Shown here piece after piece: positions 7,881 to 17,149 of a stretch of DNA of 43,076 nucleotides. Position 1 is the first letter of the stretch. Every line of letters starts with the position of its first letter. The DNA comes from Deltaproteobacteria bacterium. Its GTDB lineage: Bacteria; Desulfobacterota; Desulfobacteria; Desulfobacterales; Desulfobacteraceae. The stretch is from assembly GCA_027858995.1 (NCBI GenBank), contig JAQIBP010000106.1, positions 1 through 43,076 of the forward strand. The letters run 5' to 3'. Under the pieces are notes generated by a model. That model saw only the letters and a program-made list of their open reading frames with translations, did not search any database and was not told the origin of the DNA. Position numbers and translations under genes: made by a program.

Positions 7881-9728
7881 ATGGCTTTTATTTCAAACAA
7901 AATAACATTCATAGTAATATTTTTTTTAATACTTATTCTTCCTTTAAAGTCATTTGCAGAAACCAAATCCCAATGCATCACAACAAATTTAAAAAAGATA
8001 AAAAATTTAAATACAACCATATTGAAAGTTTCTGATGAAGAACCTTTAGACAAAATAATAGATGAAAAAAATACCCTGCTCACAGATCTTTTTATTTGTA
8101 TAGAGGAAAACCCTGATGAGATAATCAACACACCTGAATTGTCCAGCAGAATAAGATTTCTTAAAACCAGGATATCAACCAATAGATCTCTGAACAATAT
8201 AATGGCTGTTCAGCGTGACCAAATGGAGATAAATACAGTCAAAATAAAACAACATCTGGCAGGATTTCTATTATTTATTATGCGTTCTATTGAGACCCAT
8301 GCTGATCAGGACATGATCATTACAAGAGCTGAGATAGAATGGTCATTTCTTGAACAATTACCACCAGTAGAAACACGGAAAGAGGTTGAATCAGGCAAAA
8401 TTGCAAATGAACTAAAGGGAAAAATTTTTGAATTGCGGGTTTTATCTGCGACATATTCAGACATTATCTTCTTCACCATGGAAAATATCACCACTATATT
8501 CACAAAAAGCTGGTTGTATTATATACACATGGAAACATCAATAGACACAATTAACAAGTTGAAGTCAATGAGAAATATCAACCGGGTTATCAGTCCATTC
8601 GGTCTGAATATGGGACGGCTTGTTGCGGTTAGCGTAATACTACTGGTACTGCTTCTTTTTATATATCCTCTCTTTTTTAAATGTAGTGATCTGGCTGCTG
8701 CAGCTATTGCAAAGCGTCAAGATTCATCAAACAGCAAAATTTTTCATACGCAAATAAGAAGACCATTTAGAATGGTTATACTTTTTATTGGTATTGATAT
8801 TGCCCTTCAAACATTTTTTTATCAAACAGGCGGGAGAATATATATTCTACCCCTTATTTATTGTGTTTATTCACTGCTCTGCCTCTATTTCTTCTTTAAT
8901 CTCATTGATGCTATAGCAATAATACAATTGAAAAAACATGAGAGTAGAAATTTAAGAGATGAAATTATAAACATCCTGATAAAGCTGACTAAATTCGTTG
9001 TCTTTATCATAATACTTTCAATTGTTTTAAACCATTTTGGAATAAAAATGACAGCCATTCTCTCAACACTTGGTATTGGCGGTCTTGCCTTTGCCCTGGC
9101 TGCAAAGGATTCTTTGTCCAACCTATTTGGCGGCATCACAATACTCCTGGATGACCTTTTCAGACAGGGAGAGTGGATAAAAATTCAGGATATTGAAGGC
9201 ACTGTTGTTGAAGTAGGTGTGCGGAGTACCACAGTGAGGACTTTTGCAAATGCTCTTGTTACAGTGCCAAATGCAACTATTGCCAATTTTCATGTAGTGA
9301 ACTGGAGCAGAAGAGACATTGGCAGACGTATTAAAATGCATATAGGTGTGACATATGAAAGTGCAATACAGGATGTAAAAAATGCAGTTAAAGATATTCG
9401 ACACATGCTTGAACAGCACCCTGATATTGAAAATCCTGGTTATAATCGGAAGAGCAGCTCTCACAGACGCTATTCAGCAAAACGGGTTTCAGAAAATGAT
9501 TTAGAAGGGATAAAAAATGCTCAAATGGTCTATTTTGACAGATACAGTGATTTTTCCATGGATATTTTTATTTACTGTTTTTCAACAATAACTAATTGGC
9601 AAAAATGGCTTGAAGTTAAAGAAGATATTCTTTATAAAATCCATGAAATATTAAAAGATAATAATCTGGAGTTTGCATACCCTACTGAGGTACATATAAA
9701 CAAACGCCCTGAAAAAAAGGGGGAATAA
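7881..9728 (+). CDS. MscS-family mechanosensitive ion channel
   Basis: I start at ATG 7881 (615 aa): it follows an AAAGGAAA site and opens with a signal peptide (MAFISNKITFIVIFFLILIL, then LKSFAET). An upstream ATG at 7800 would put 27 charged residues in front of the signal. The first 230 residues are a periplasmic helical domain, then several membrane helices from about residue 250. The pore helix STLGIGGLAFALAAKDSLSN begins near residue 394, followed by the MscS beta domain (GEWIKIQDIEGTVVEVGVRS, TVPNATIANFHVVNWSRRD). The role is osmotic safety valve in the inner membrane. The C-terminal domain contains a serine/arginine-rich insert (RKSSSHRRYSAKR). It ends 10 bases before hisD; this is probably read-through rather than a functional operon. 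Confidence 0.88.
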   Translation: MAFISNKITFIVIFFLILILPLKSFAETKSQCITTNLKKIKNLNTTILKVSDEEPLDKIIDEKNTLLTDLFICIEENPDEIINTPELSSRIRFLKTRISTNRSLNNIMAVQRDQMEINTVKIKQHLAGFLLFIMRSIETHADQDMIITRAEIEWSFLEQLPPVETRKEVESGKIANELKGKIFELRVLSATYSDIIFFTMENITTIFTKSWLYYIHMETSIDTINKLKSMRNINRVISPFGLNMGRLVAVSVILLVLLLFIYPLFFKCSDLAAAAIAKRQDSSNSKIFHTQIRRPFRMVILFIGIDIALQTFFYQTGGRIYILPLIYCVYSLLCLYFFFNLIDAIAIIQLKKHESRNLRDEIINILIKLTKFVVFIIILSIVLNHFGIKMTAILSTLGIGGLAFALAAKDSLSNLFGGITILLDDLFRQGEWIKIQDIEGTVVEVGVRSTTVRTFANALVTVPNATIANFHVVNWSRRDIGRRIKMHIGVTYESAIQDVKNAVKDIRHMLEQHPDIENPGYNRKSSSHRRYSAKRVSENDLEGIKNAQMVYFDRYSDFSMDIFIYCFSTITNWQKWLEVKEDILYKIHEILKDNNLEFAYPTEVHINKRPEKKGE

Positions 9729-9738
9729 TTAAAAAACC

Positions 9739-11034
9739 ATGAAAATATATCAATATCCATCCAGGGAAGCTGAACAAAGGGTGCAGGATACCATAGAGCG
9801 GGGGTTGGGATTTTCAAAAGAAGATTATCAGAATGTTGAAACTTTTCTTGAAGATATAAAGACAAGAGGTGATAAAGCTCTTGTTGAATACACAAATAAA
9901 TTTGATTCCCAAAAAGTTAGTATTGAATCTTTAAAAGTAACAAAAAAAGAGTTTGATGATGCCAGAAAAAAAGTTGATGCCTCTTTCTTAAATGCTCTTG
10001 AACGCTCTGTAAACCAGGTGACCTCTTTCCATGAAAAACAAAAAGAAAACTCCTGGATTGATACTCCAAGAGATGGTGTCATGGTGGGACAGCTTGTAAA
10101 ACCTCTGAATGCTGCCGGGATTTATGCGCCAGGAGCAAAGGGAGGGAAAACCCCTCTTGTATCATCTGTTTTAATGGGGGGTATTCCTGCAAAAACAGCC
10201 GGAGTCAAATCTATTAGCCTTATGACTCCACCCATGGAAAACGGCGAAATAAGTCCCCATATTCTTGTGGCAGCCCAAAAAATTGGAATTGACAGTGTTT
10301 TCAAGGCTGGCAGCGCCTGGGCCATTGGAGCTCTTGCCTATGGGACTAAGCAGGTTCCAAAGGTAGATATAATTGTAGGGCCGGGAAATATTTATGTAAC
10401 CCTTGCAAAAAAGATTATCTCGGGCAGTGTTGGTATTGACATGATCGCAGGACCCAGTGAAATATTGATCATTGCAGACAAAGATGCAAATCCAGACTTT
10501 CTTGCCGCAGATCTTCTCTCCCAGGCAGAACATGATATCATGGCTTCTTCTATCCTTGTTACAGACTCACAAAGCCTTGCTGACAAAACTTTAACTGCCC
10601 TTGAAAAACAGATTGAAAAACTTTCCAGAAAGGATATAGCAAAAAAATCCATTGAAAATTTCGGTGCTGTTATGAAGGTACCGGATATTAAGACAGCAAT
10701 TGAACTCTCCAACCGTTTAGCGCCTGAACATCTTGAATTAATAGTCAAGGAGCCATTTGACTACATCGACCAGATAGAGAATGCAGGAGCTCTGTTCTTA
10801 GGCCCTTATACTCCTGAACCCATGGGAGATTATATTGCAGGCCCCAACCACGTCCTTCCCACTGCAGGCACTGCAAGGTTCTCTTCGGCATTAAGTGTTG
10901 AAAATTTTATAAAAAAAACCAGCTTGATTCACTATTCCAGAAAAGCCTTTCAAAAAGAGGCTGATGATGTGGTAAAACTCGCTGAAATTGAAGGTTTAAC
11001 CGCCCATGTCAACTGCATAAAGATCAGGCAATAA
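9739..11034 (+). CDS. hisD: histidinol dehydrogenase
   Basis: 431 aa, normal length. It catalyses the last two steps of histidine synthesis, oxidising L-histidinol to L-histidine with two NAD+ and a zinc ion. Diagnostic blocks are VKPLNAAGIYAPGAKG, VDIIVGPGNIYVTLAKK, GIDMIAGPSEILIIADKDA, the zinc-binding SQAEHD, and NRLAPEHLEL with the catalytic Glu-His pair. It closely follows the MscS gene, and no other his biosynthesis genes are near. hisS occurs 1.2 kb downstream but is separated by a minus-strand pair. Confidence 0.97.
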   Translation: MKIYQYPSREAEQRVQDTIERGLGFSKEDYQNVETFLEDIKTRGDKALVEYTNKFDSQKVSIESLKVTKKEFDDARKKVDASFLNALERSVNQVTSFHEKQKENSWIDTPRDGVMVGQLVKPLNAAGIYAPGAKGGKTPLVSSVLMGGIPAKTAGVKSISLMTPPMENGEISPHILVAAQKIGIDSVFKAGSAWAIGALAYGTKQVPKVDIIVGPGNIYVTLAKKIISGSVGIDMIAGPSEILIIADKDANPDFLAADLLSQAEHDIMASSILVTDSQSLADKTLTALEKQIEKLSRKDIAKKSIENFGAVMKVPDIKTAIELSNRLAPEHLELIVKEPFDYIDQIENAGALFLGPYTPEPMGDYIAGPNHVLPTAGTARFSSALSVENFIKKTSLIHYSRKAFQKEADDVVKLAEIEGLTAHVNCIKIRQ

Positions 11035-11038
11035 ATTT

Positions 11039-11080
11039 ATATGAAAGAGTAACTTAAATTTTATAATTCTTTCATATTTT
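11039..11080. terminator. bidirectional terminator between hisD and the nitroreductase gene
   Basis: ATATGAAAGA (11039-11048) pairs with TCTTTCATAT (11068-11077) and is followed by T residues on the plus strand and by T-rich sequence on the minus strand. It sits between convergent genes. The stem resembles the hairpin before the AOR gene (ATGAAAGA core). Confidence 0.65.
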
Positions 11081-11149
11081 GTTACGGCAAACATTAGCGA
11101 AAGACCAAGTCTGCCCGTGGCAGTTTAGTGCAAAAGCGATATCCTGGAT

Positions 11150-11776
11150 TTAAACAATATATTCCACAATATTGTCAAAGGGAAATCTGCGCCTTTCAGG
11201 CTGCTCTTTGGCTCTATAACCCAATGCAACAATTACAGAAACCTCATACAGATTTGTATCTATATTGAGAATTTTTTCAACTCCATCTTTTTCAAAACCT
11301 TCAATGGGGCAGGTATCAATCTCTTCTGACGCAGCAGTTGTCATAATATTTGCAAGTGCTATATAGCATTGTTTAGAAGCCCATGCATATGAAGTCATCC
11401 TTGGATAAACTTCAGTTTCCATATGATTTTTATATTTTTCAATATATGCTTTTGTTAACTCATCTGATAAGCCCCGTCTTTTGAAATTTTGTGTAACATA
11501 TTTATTTGATGGAACAGTCAGACCTGGCTTTGCCATGAGGACTATAACATGGCTTGCCTGGGTAATCTGAGGCTGATCCCAGCAGAAAGGTCTGAGTCTC
11601 TTTTTTACATCGTCAGAACTTATGACCATGAATCTCCATGCTTCAAGCCCGAATGATGAGGGTGACAGATGTGCTGCTTTCATGATTAAATCCATGGCAG
11701 CTTTTTCAATCTTTTTTTCAGGGTCAAATTGTTTGCAGGCATGACGAAAATTGATTGCTTTAATGACTGGATTCAT
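11150..11776 (-). CDS. nitroreductase-family FMN oxidoreductase
   Basis: 208 aa, the usual size for this fold. Family signatures include the N-terminal FRHACKQFDPEKKI (FMN phosphate contact), AAHLSPSSFGLEAWRFMVIS and the C-terminal SVIVALGYRAKEQPERRRFP. These enzymes use NAD(P)H or reduced rubredoxin/ferredoxin to reduce nitro groups, quinones or related acceptors. The rubredoxin gene ends 63 bases upstream on the same strand, suggesting that rubredoxin is the electron partner. The physiological substrate is unknown. Confidence 0.9.
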   Translation of the reverse strand: MNPVIKAINFRHACKQFDPEKKIEKAAMDLIMKAAHLSPSSFGLEAWRFMVISSDDVKKRLRPFCWDQPQITQASHVIVLMAKPGLTVPSNKYVTQNFKRRGLSDELTKAYIEKYKNHMETEVYPRMTSYAWASKQCYIALANIMTTAASEEIDTCPIEGFEKDGVEKILNIDTNLYEVSVIVALGYRAKEQPERRRFPFDNIVEYIV

Positions 11777-11839
11777 TTTCTCTCCTCATTAGATCCGTGC
11801 AGCAGCTGGAAAAGTTGCTGCACGAATTTATATGCTGAT

Positions 11840-12001
11840 TTATTCCTCTTTTGAGAAGTCTTCTTTACCTGCACCGCAGATAGGACATTCCCAATCATCG
11901 GGAAGATCATCAAAACTTGTTCCTGGATCAACACCATTGTCAGGGTCGCCCTGGGCAGGGTCATAAACATATCCACAAAGATCGCATACATACTTGTCCA
12001 T
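11840..12001 (-). CDS. rubredoxin
   Basis: A 53-residue protein on the minus strand, starting [19 protein letters not shown] and ending [16 protein letters not shown]6-x2-C9 and C39-x2-C42 bind one Fe; the sequence matches classic clostridial and Desulfovibrio rubredoxins throughout. It is a cytoplasmic one-electron carrier. Located directly upstream of the nitroreductase gene and probably co-transcribed with it. Confidence 0.97.
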   Translation of the reverse strand: MDKYVCDLCGYVYDPAQGDPDNGVDPGTSFDDLPDDWECPICGAGKEDFSKEE

Positions 12002-12084
12002 ACTAAATCTCCTTAAATTTCAAATTGTTATCCATAATATCTACCTGTTACACCACACTGAATTTGATTATAAATAAAAAACCT

Positions 12085-12120
12085 GTCCATTGCAATGGAC
12101 TATTTTTGTAGTCAAAAATA
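12085..12120. promoter_or_regulatory. two adjacent perfect palindromes between rubredoxin and hisS
   Basis: GTCCATTGCAATGGAC (12085-12100) is immediately followed by TATTTTTG-TAGT-CAAAAATA (12101-12120). Both lie in the 237-base divergent region that must hold the rubredoxin and hisS promoters. They could be operators, or the first could be a stem followed by a T-run. Nothing else recognisable is in this gap. Confidence 0.5.
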
Positions 12121-12238
12121 ATTTGTCTTCCTGCTATCAAAAAAATATTTTTCATATTGACTAAAACTCTGATTTTAAAGTATATATATCGGTTGTGTTA
12201 ATTTGTAGATATTAATTATAATTTAAAGAAAAAAGACA

Positions 12239-13492
12239 ATGCAGACCATTAGAGGGTTTAGAGATATACTGCCGGAACATATTGCTTTGTGGCAGAAGGT
12301 GGAAAAGGTAGCAATAGATTTATTTGAAGCATTCGGATTTAAGGAAATAAGAATTCCTGTCCTGGAAAAAACACAGCTTTTTGCAAGAAGTATTGGAGAG
12401 GCCACCGATATTGTAGAAAAAGAGATGTACACTTTTGCTGACAGAAAGGGGGATAAACTGACCCTGCGGCCGGAAGCGACAGCATCTATTGTCAGATCTT
12501 ATATTCAGCATAAAATGTATGCCACAGATCCTGTGAGAAAATTTTTCATGACAGGCCCCATGTTCAGGCGGGAAAGGCCACAGAAAGGCAGGTATCGTCA
12601 ATTTTATCAAATTGATGCAGAAGTTTTTGGAGTTGAATCAGGTTTTATTGACAGCCAGTTGATTTACCTTTTAAATGAATTGTTCAAACGCCTTGGTCTG
12701 ACAGGGCTTTCTGCCCATATTAATTCCCTTGGCTGCCCAAAATGCAGACCATCCTTTCAAAAGGCTCTTTTAGAATTTCTTGAATTAAAAAAAGATAAAC
12801 TTTGTGATAACTGTTTGAGAAGAATTGATAAAAACCCATTGAGAATTCTTGACTGCAAGGGGCAGGATTGCCATGCAGCCATTAAGGATGCTCCTGCAAC
12901 CCTGGATTATTTATGCAATGATTGCTCTGAACATTTTGATCTGGTGAAAACAACTCTTGAGGAGCAGGGTGTTGATTTTATTGTGGATAAAACTCTGGTA
13001 AGAGGCCTTGATTATTACACAAGGACTGCCTGGGAGATTTTAACTGATTCCCTTGGTGCACAAAGTGCTGTTGCAGGCGGCGGCAGGTATGATGGCCTTG
13101 TAAAGGAGCTTGGAGGTCCTGATACTCCTGCAATTGGATTTGCAATTGGATTTGACCGGCTTGTTGAAGTTATGGAGCAAATTAGTCAGAATCCATCAGA
13201 CAGTGGTCTTGATCTGTTTATTATATCCATTGGCGATATTGCCATGAAGAAGGGCTATCTGTGGTCTTGCGAGCTGAATCAGGCTGGAATCAGCACTGAA
13301 ATAGATTATAGAGGAAAAAGTCTTAAAGCCCTCATGAAAAGGGCAAATAAATTTAATGCCCGCTATGTGTTGATTGTAGGGGAGACAGAAATCAACCAGA
13401 ATGCTGCTGTTTTAAGAAATATGAATACAAAAGATCAGGATTCCATTGATATTGACACCCTGATCCCGGAACTGATTAAAATATTTAAATAA
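12239..13492 (+). CDS. hisS: histidyl-tRNA synthetase
   Basis: 417 aa, class II synthetase that charges tRNA-His. Class II motif 1 lies near IRGFRDILPEHIALW, motif 2 at FRRERPQKGRYRQFYQIDAEV, the histidine-binding block at LVRGLDYYTRTAWEI and motif 3 at GGGRYDGL with PAIGFAIGFDRL. The C-terminal anticodon-binding domain follows (SLKALMKRANKFNARYVLIV). A C-x2-C and further cysteines near residues 165-225 sit in the insertion domain. It is followed after 19 bases by aspS, a common hisS-aspS pair. Confidence 0.97.
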   Translation: MQTIRGFRDILPEHIALWQKVEKVAIDLFEAFGFKEIRIPVLEKTQLFARSIGEATDIVEKEMYTFADRKGDKLTLRPEATASIVRSYIQHKMYATDPVRKFFMTGPMFRRERPQKGRYRQFYQIDAEVFGVESGFIDSQLIYLLNELFKRLGLTGLSAHINSLGCPKCRPSFQKALLEFLELKKDKLCDNCLRRIDKNPLRILDCKGQDCHAAIKDAPATLDYLCNDCSEHFDLVKTTLEEQGVDFIVDKTLVRGLDYYTRTAWEILTDSLGAQSAVAGGGRYDGLVKELGGPDTPAIGFAIGFDRLVEVMEQISQNPSDSGLDLFIISIGDIAMKKGYLWSCELNQAGISTEIDYRGKSLKALMKRANKFNARYVLIVGETEINQNAAVLRNMNTKDQDSIDIDTLIPELIKIFK

Positions 13493-13511
13493 AATATAGA
13501 GGATTTACTAC

Positions 13512-15302
13512 GTGACTGATTTACTTGGAAATTTAAAAAGAACACATCATTGCTGTCAGTTAAGGGATTGTGATATTGATCAAAATGTTGTTTTAATGGG
13601 CTGGGTTCAGCATCGCCGTGATCATGGCGGAGTTATTTTTATTGATTTAAGAGACAGGGAGGGTATCACCCAGATTGTTTTTAATCCTGAGTTTGCAAAA
13701 GATACCCATGAAAAAGCCCAGGATATCAGAAATGAATATGTCCTTGGTGTAAAAGGAAAAGTTATTGCAAGACCCGCTGATATGTTAAATAAAAATATGA
13801 AAACCGGTGCCATTGAAGTGATGGTAGAGGAACTCTATATTTTTTCCAAGGCAAAAACACCGGCTTTCCAGATTGAAGACAGAATAGAAGCTTCTGAATC
13901 CATACGCCTGCAGTACAGGTACCTGGATTTAAGACGGCCTCAGATTAAAAATAATATTCTGGCAAGGCATAAAGCCACCATGGCCATACGAAATTATCTT
14001 GATGATAATGGGTTTATTGATATTGAAACACCTTTTTTGACCAAAAGCACGCCGGAAGGTGCAAGGGATTATCTTGTTCCCTCACGTGTCAATCAAGGAG
14101 AATTTTATGCATTGCCACAGTCTCCCCAGCTTTTCAAGCAATTATTAATGATATCAGGGTTTGATAAATATTATCAGGTTGTCAGATGTTTCAGAGATGA
14201 AGATTTAAGAGCTGACAGGCAGCCGGAGTTTACACAGATTGATATGGAGCTCTCCTTTGTTGATGAAAAACAGATTATGAAAGTTTCTGAAGGCCTGATT
14301 ACTGCGATTTTCAAAAAAGTATTGGATATTGATCTTGTTACTCCTTTTGCCCGGCTTACCTATGAAGAAGCCATGACAAGATTTGGCCTGGACAGGCCTG
14401 ATATGCGTTTTGGTCTGGAATTATGTGATATTTCAGATATTGTAAAAAATGCAGGTTTTAAAGTTTTTGCCAATGTTGTAAAAAATGGTGGTCTTGTTAA
14501 AGCCATTAATGCAAAAGGGTGTGCCGGCTTTTCCAGAAAACAGATTGATGATCTGACTGATTTTGCATCAGTTTATCAAGCCAAGGGCCTTGCATGGATC
14601 AAAATCAAGGATGATTCATCATGGCAGTCACCCATAGCAAAATTTTTTACTGATGAAGAAAAACAAGCCTTAAAAGAGCGGCTTGATATGGAACCGGGCG
14701 ATATTATTTTCTTTGTGGCAGACCAGGCAAAAATAACCAACGAAGCTCTCGGGCAATTGAGAAATGAGCTTGCAAGACGACTTGAATTGATTGATGAAAA
14801 CAGTTATGAATTTATCTGGGTAACCCATTTTCCCCTGCTTGATTATGATGAAACGGAAAAGCGTTATCAGGCTTTGCATCATCCTTTTACAGCACCGTTG
14901 GAAGAAGATATTGAAAAATTAGAGACAGATCCCCTTGCTGTTAAGTCAAGAGCTTACGACCTTGTGCTGAACGGAATTGAAATCGGAGGTGGAAGTATTC
15001 GTATCCATGATTCAAAGCTACAGGAAAAGGTCTTAAACTCTCTTGGAATTGATGAAAATCAAGCCAAAGAAAAATTTGGATTCCTTTTAGAAGCATTGGA
15101 ATCAGGCGCACCACCCCATGGTGGGATAGCGTTTGGACTGGACAGACTTATGATGCTCATATGCAAGGAAGATTCCATCAGAAATGTCATTGCATTTCCA
15201 AAAACACAAAAAGCCACATGTCCTTTAACTGAAGCACCGTCAAAAACTTCAACAGCACAGCTTCAGGAGCTTGGGATTAAGATATCGAGAATAGCGGAGT
15301 AG
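13512..15302 (+). CDS. aspS: aspartyl-tRNA synthetase (bacterial type)
   Basis: 596 aa with a GTG start at 13512 after a GAGG site. The N-terminal OB-fold anticodon-binding domain (VLMGWVQHRRDHGGVIFIDL) precedes the class II core: motif 2 CFRDEDLRADRQPEFTQIDM, the bacterial GAD insertion domain (about residues 290-420) and motif 3 at GGIAFGLDRLMMLI. Many anaerobes use a non-discriminating form that also charges tRNA-Asn; I cannot decide that here. Co-transcribed with hisS. Confidence 0.97.
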   Translation: MTDLLGNLKRTHHCCQLRDCDIDQNVVLMGWVQHRRDHGGVIFIDLRDREGITQIVFNPEFAKDTHEKAQDIRNEYVLGVKGKVIARPADMLNKNMKTGAIEVMVEELYIFSKAKTPAFQIEDRIEASESIRLQYRYLDLRRPQIKNNILARHKATMAIRNYLDDNGFIDIETPFLTKSTPEGARDYLVPSRVNQGEFYALPQSPQLFKQLLMISGFDKYYQVVRCFRDEDLRADRQPEFTQIDMELSFVDEKQIMKVSEGLITAIFKKVLDIDLVTPFARLTYEEAMTRFGLDRPDMRFGLELCDISDIVKNAGFKVFANVVKNGGLVKAINAKGCAGFSRKQIDDLTDFASVYQAKGLAWIKIKDDSSWQSPIAKFFTDEEKQALKERLDMEPGDIIFFVADQAKITNEALGQLRNELARRLELIDENSYEFIWVTHFPLLDYDETEKRYQALHHPFTAPLEEDIEKLETDPLAVKSRAYDLVLNGIEIGGGSIRIHDSKLQEKVLNSLGIDENQAKEKFGFLLEALESGAPPHGGIAFGLDRLMMLICKEDSIRNVIAFPKTQKATCPLTEAPSKTSTAQLQELGIKISRIAE

Positions 15303-15346
15303 CCAGATAGTGATAAGAAGAGACAATAAAATTACAGGGGGTTGCC

Positions 15347-15925
15347 ATGTCAACTTATATTCCTACAAGAGATGATGCATTTAAGTTATTAAAAAAATAT
15401 AATAAAAAAGATGGGTTAATTCGGCATGCTCTTGCTGTTGAATCAGTTATGAGGCATTTTGCTCAACGCTTTAATGAAGATGAAGAAAAATGGAGGGTCA
15501 TTGGATTGGTGCATGACCTTGATTATGAACAGTTCCCTGAAGAGCACTGTCACAAATGCGTTGAATTGTTCAAAGAACACAACTGGCCTGAAGACTATAT
15601 AAGGGCGGTTATCAGTCATGGTTTTGGAATATGTACAGATGTGAAACCTGAAACCAATCTGGAAAAAACACTCTATGCCATTGATGAGCTTACAGGTCTT
15701 GTGGCAAGCGCTGCCCTGGTAAGGCCGTCAAAAAGTATTCTTGATATAAAGGCAAAATCTGTAAAAAAGAAATTTAAGGATAAAAGGTTTGCTGCGGGGG
15801 TTGACAGGGAGGTTATTAAAAAAGGTGCTGAATTTTTAAATATAGAGCTTTCAGAGCTGATCACACAGGTAATTCTGGGAATGCGGCCAGCAGCAGAAAA
15901 GATTGGTTTAAAAGGGAATTTGTAA
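15347..15925 (+). CDS. HD-domain (HDIG) phosphohydrolase-like protein
   Basis: 192 aa with a GGGGG ribosome site. An HD domain fills most of the protein: His in IRHALAVESVMRHFA, the paired VHDLDYEQFPEEHCHKC motif, ISHGFG and a conserved ALYAIDELTGLVASAALVRP block. This arrangement is common in small HDIG hydrolases of unknown substrate found near aminoacyl-tRNA synthetase or tRNA genes. It follows aspS by 44 bases and is likely in the same transcript. It ends near the convergent DUF3047 gene. Confidence 0.85.
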   Translation: MSTYIPTRDDAFKLLKKYNKKDGLIRHALAVESVMRHFAQRFNEDEEKWRVIGLVHDLDYEQFPEEHCHKCVELFKEHNWPEDYIRAVISHGFGICTDVKPETNLEKTLYAIDELTGLVASAALVRPSKSILDIKAKSVKKKFKDKRFAAGVDREVIKKGAEFLNIELSELITQVILGMRPAAEKIGLKGNL

Positions 15926-16015
15926 TTTTAACTCTAAAACAGAAATTTGTAAGTTAAGAGAGTGTCCTCTTTATAAATTTGTAGAAAAATATTTTCAGAT
16001 TTGCTAATCGTGAAA

Positions 16016-16684
16016 TTATTGCTTTGAAAAATATATGTCACCGTAATATGCAGTCACCTCCTTGTGGGTATTGTCTGTATCACTCATAAGAACAACTGCA
16101 TCTGTAAATTGGATTTCTCTGCCAAATAGTTTTTTAAAATCTTTACGGATATTTCGTTTTTCCCAATGCCATTTTGACACCGGCGCTTCAGAAGAGCGCA
16201 GTGACACCATCATAGAATTTTCTGTGGCAAATGCACTGGGCCATGTTTCCCCTTTTATAGCATTTTTGGACCATACATAATTGAGTGCAATTGTATTCCA
16301 GAAGGCAATACCCCCGGAGACCACAATGTAAATCCTGGCAGCATAATCATCTCCATGTTTCTGTTTTTCATCAAAGGTACCGGCAAGCTGGTTCTCAATT
16401 CTCCAGCTCCAGTTCAAGAAAGGATATTCTTTAATATCGACTCTGATTTTTTTTATCAGTCCGGAAGCACTGTTTTGACTTACAGCCCTCAGTACTGTAT
16501 TCTTACCAACCTTTATCAAAGAGTATGAAGTCTCATTGACAAATTTTTTAGGGAGCCATTCATTCAGTTTTCCCTTGGAAAATTCTCCGGCAGGAATAAT
16601 GCTCACTTCATCTGCATGGGAAAAATTAATTGGAAAGAGATATAATCCCAACATTAACAGATTAATTAATTTTAACAGTTTCAA
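16016..16684 (-). CDS. DUF3047-family exported protein
   Basis: 222 aa with a signal peptide (MKLLKLINLLMLGLYLFPI, then NFSHA). The body has the DUF3047 hallmarks: FLNWSWRIENQLAGTFDEKQ, GDDYAARIYIVVSGG, TIALNYVWSKNAIKGETWPS and VVLMSDTDNTHKEVTAYYGD. It is probably a periplasmic beta-sandwich protein; its function is unknown. It lies 23 bases downstream of the degenerate minE fragment on the same strand. Confidence 0.85.
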   Translation of the reverse strand: MKLLKLINLLMLGLYLFPINFSHADEVSIIPAGEFSKGKLNEWLPKKFVNETSYSLIKVGKNTVLRAVSQNSASGLIKKIRVDIKEYPFLNWSWRIENQLAGTFDEKQKHGDDYAARIYIVVSGGIAFWNTIALNYVWSKNAIKGETWPSAFATENSMMVSLRSSEAPVSKWHWEKRNIRKDFKKLFGREIQFTDAVVLMSDTDNTHKEVTAYYGDIYFSKQ

Positions 16685-16707
16685 ATCAATAAAATTTCTT
16701 GAATAAA

Positions 16708-16935
16708 TTATGCTCTTGTCCTTTTTACATGAAGAATTGGTGTGTTAAAAACCAGGGCTGATACATTATCATCTCTTCTAACCTTAAGCTCAAGACTCTC
16801 TTTATCAATTTCAAAATAATTTGAGATCACTGCAACAATATCTTTTTGAAGATCAGTTAATGTCGTGTCATTTACCTCAAGTTTGTCATATATTAAGGAA
16901 AACTGGAGTCTTTTTTTGGCAGCATCTTTACTGGC
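16708..16935 (-). pseudogene. minE: minE remnant (C-terminal part)
   Basis: The minus-strand frame ending at TAA 16708-16710 reads SKDAAKKRLQFSLIYDKLEV and continues through VISNYFEIDKESLELKVRRD to the stop: the anti-MinCD and topological-specificity parts of MinE. The N-terminal amphipathic helix and any start codon are missing; an in-frame stop directly precedes the fragment at 16936-16938. It joins the end of the minD fragment within a few bases, as expected after a deletion spanning minD and the start of minE. Confidence 0.85.
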
Positions 16936-17149
16936 TTATTTTACATTTTCCATGAACAACATCAACAATATTAAACACTATTCTATTTTCAAGCCCCATT
17001 ACAACATCAAGATTTCTCAATCCAATATCCATGTCAACCATGGCAACTCTTTTACCCTCAAGAGCAAGGGCCGCACCAATGGAAGAAGTTGCTGTTGTTT
17101 TTCCAACACCTCCTTTTCCTGATGTTATTACAATTACTTTACCTTCCAA
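16928..17149 (-). pseudogene. minD: minD remnant (N-terminal 73 residues)
   Basis: Encodes the deviant Walker A motif (VIVITSGKGGVGKTTATSSI) and MVDMDIGLRNLDVVMGLENR, typical MinD, then stops after VVHGKCKISQ where intact MinD continues for about 195 more residues. The only start is TTG at 17147-17149, inside the end of the minC fragment. The Walker B region, catalytic parts and membrane-targeting helix are gone, so it cannot form the oscillating ATPase. Confidence 0.9.
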
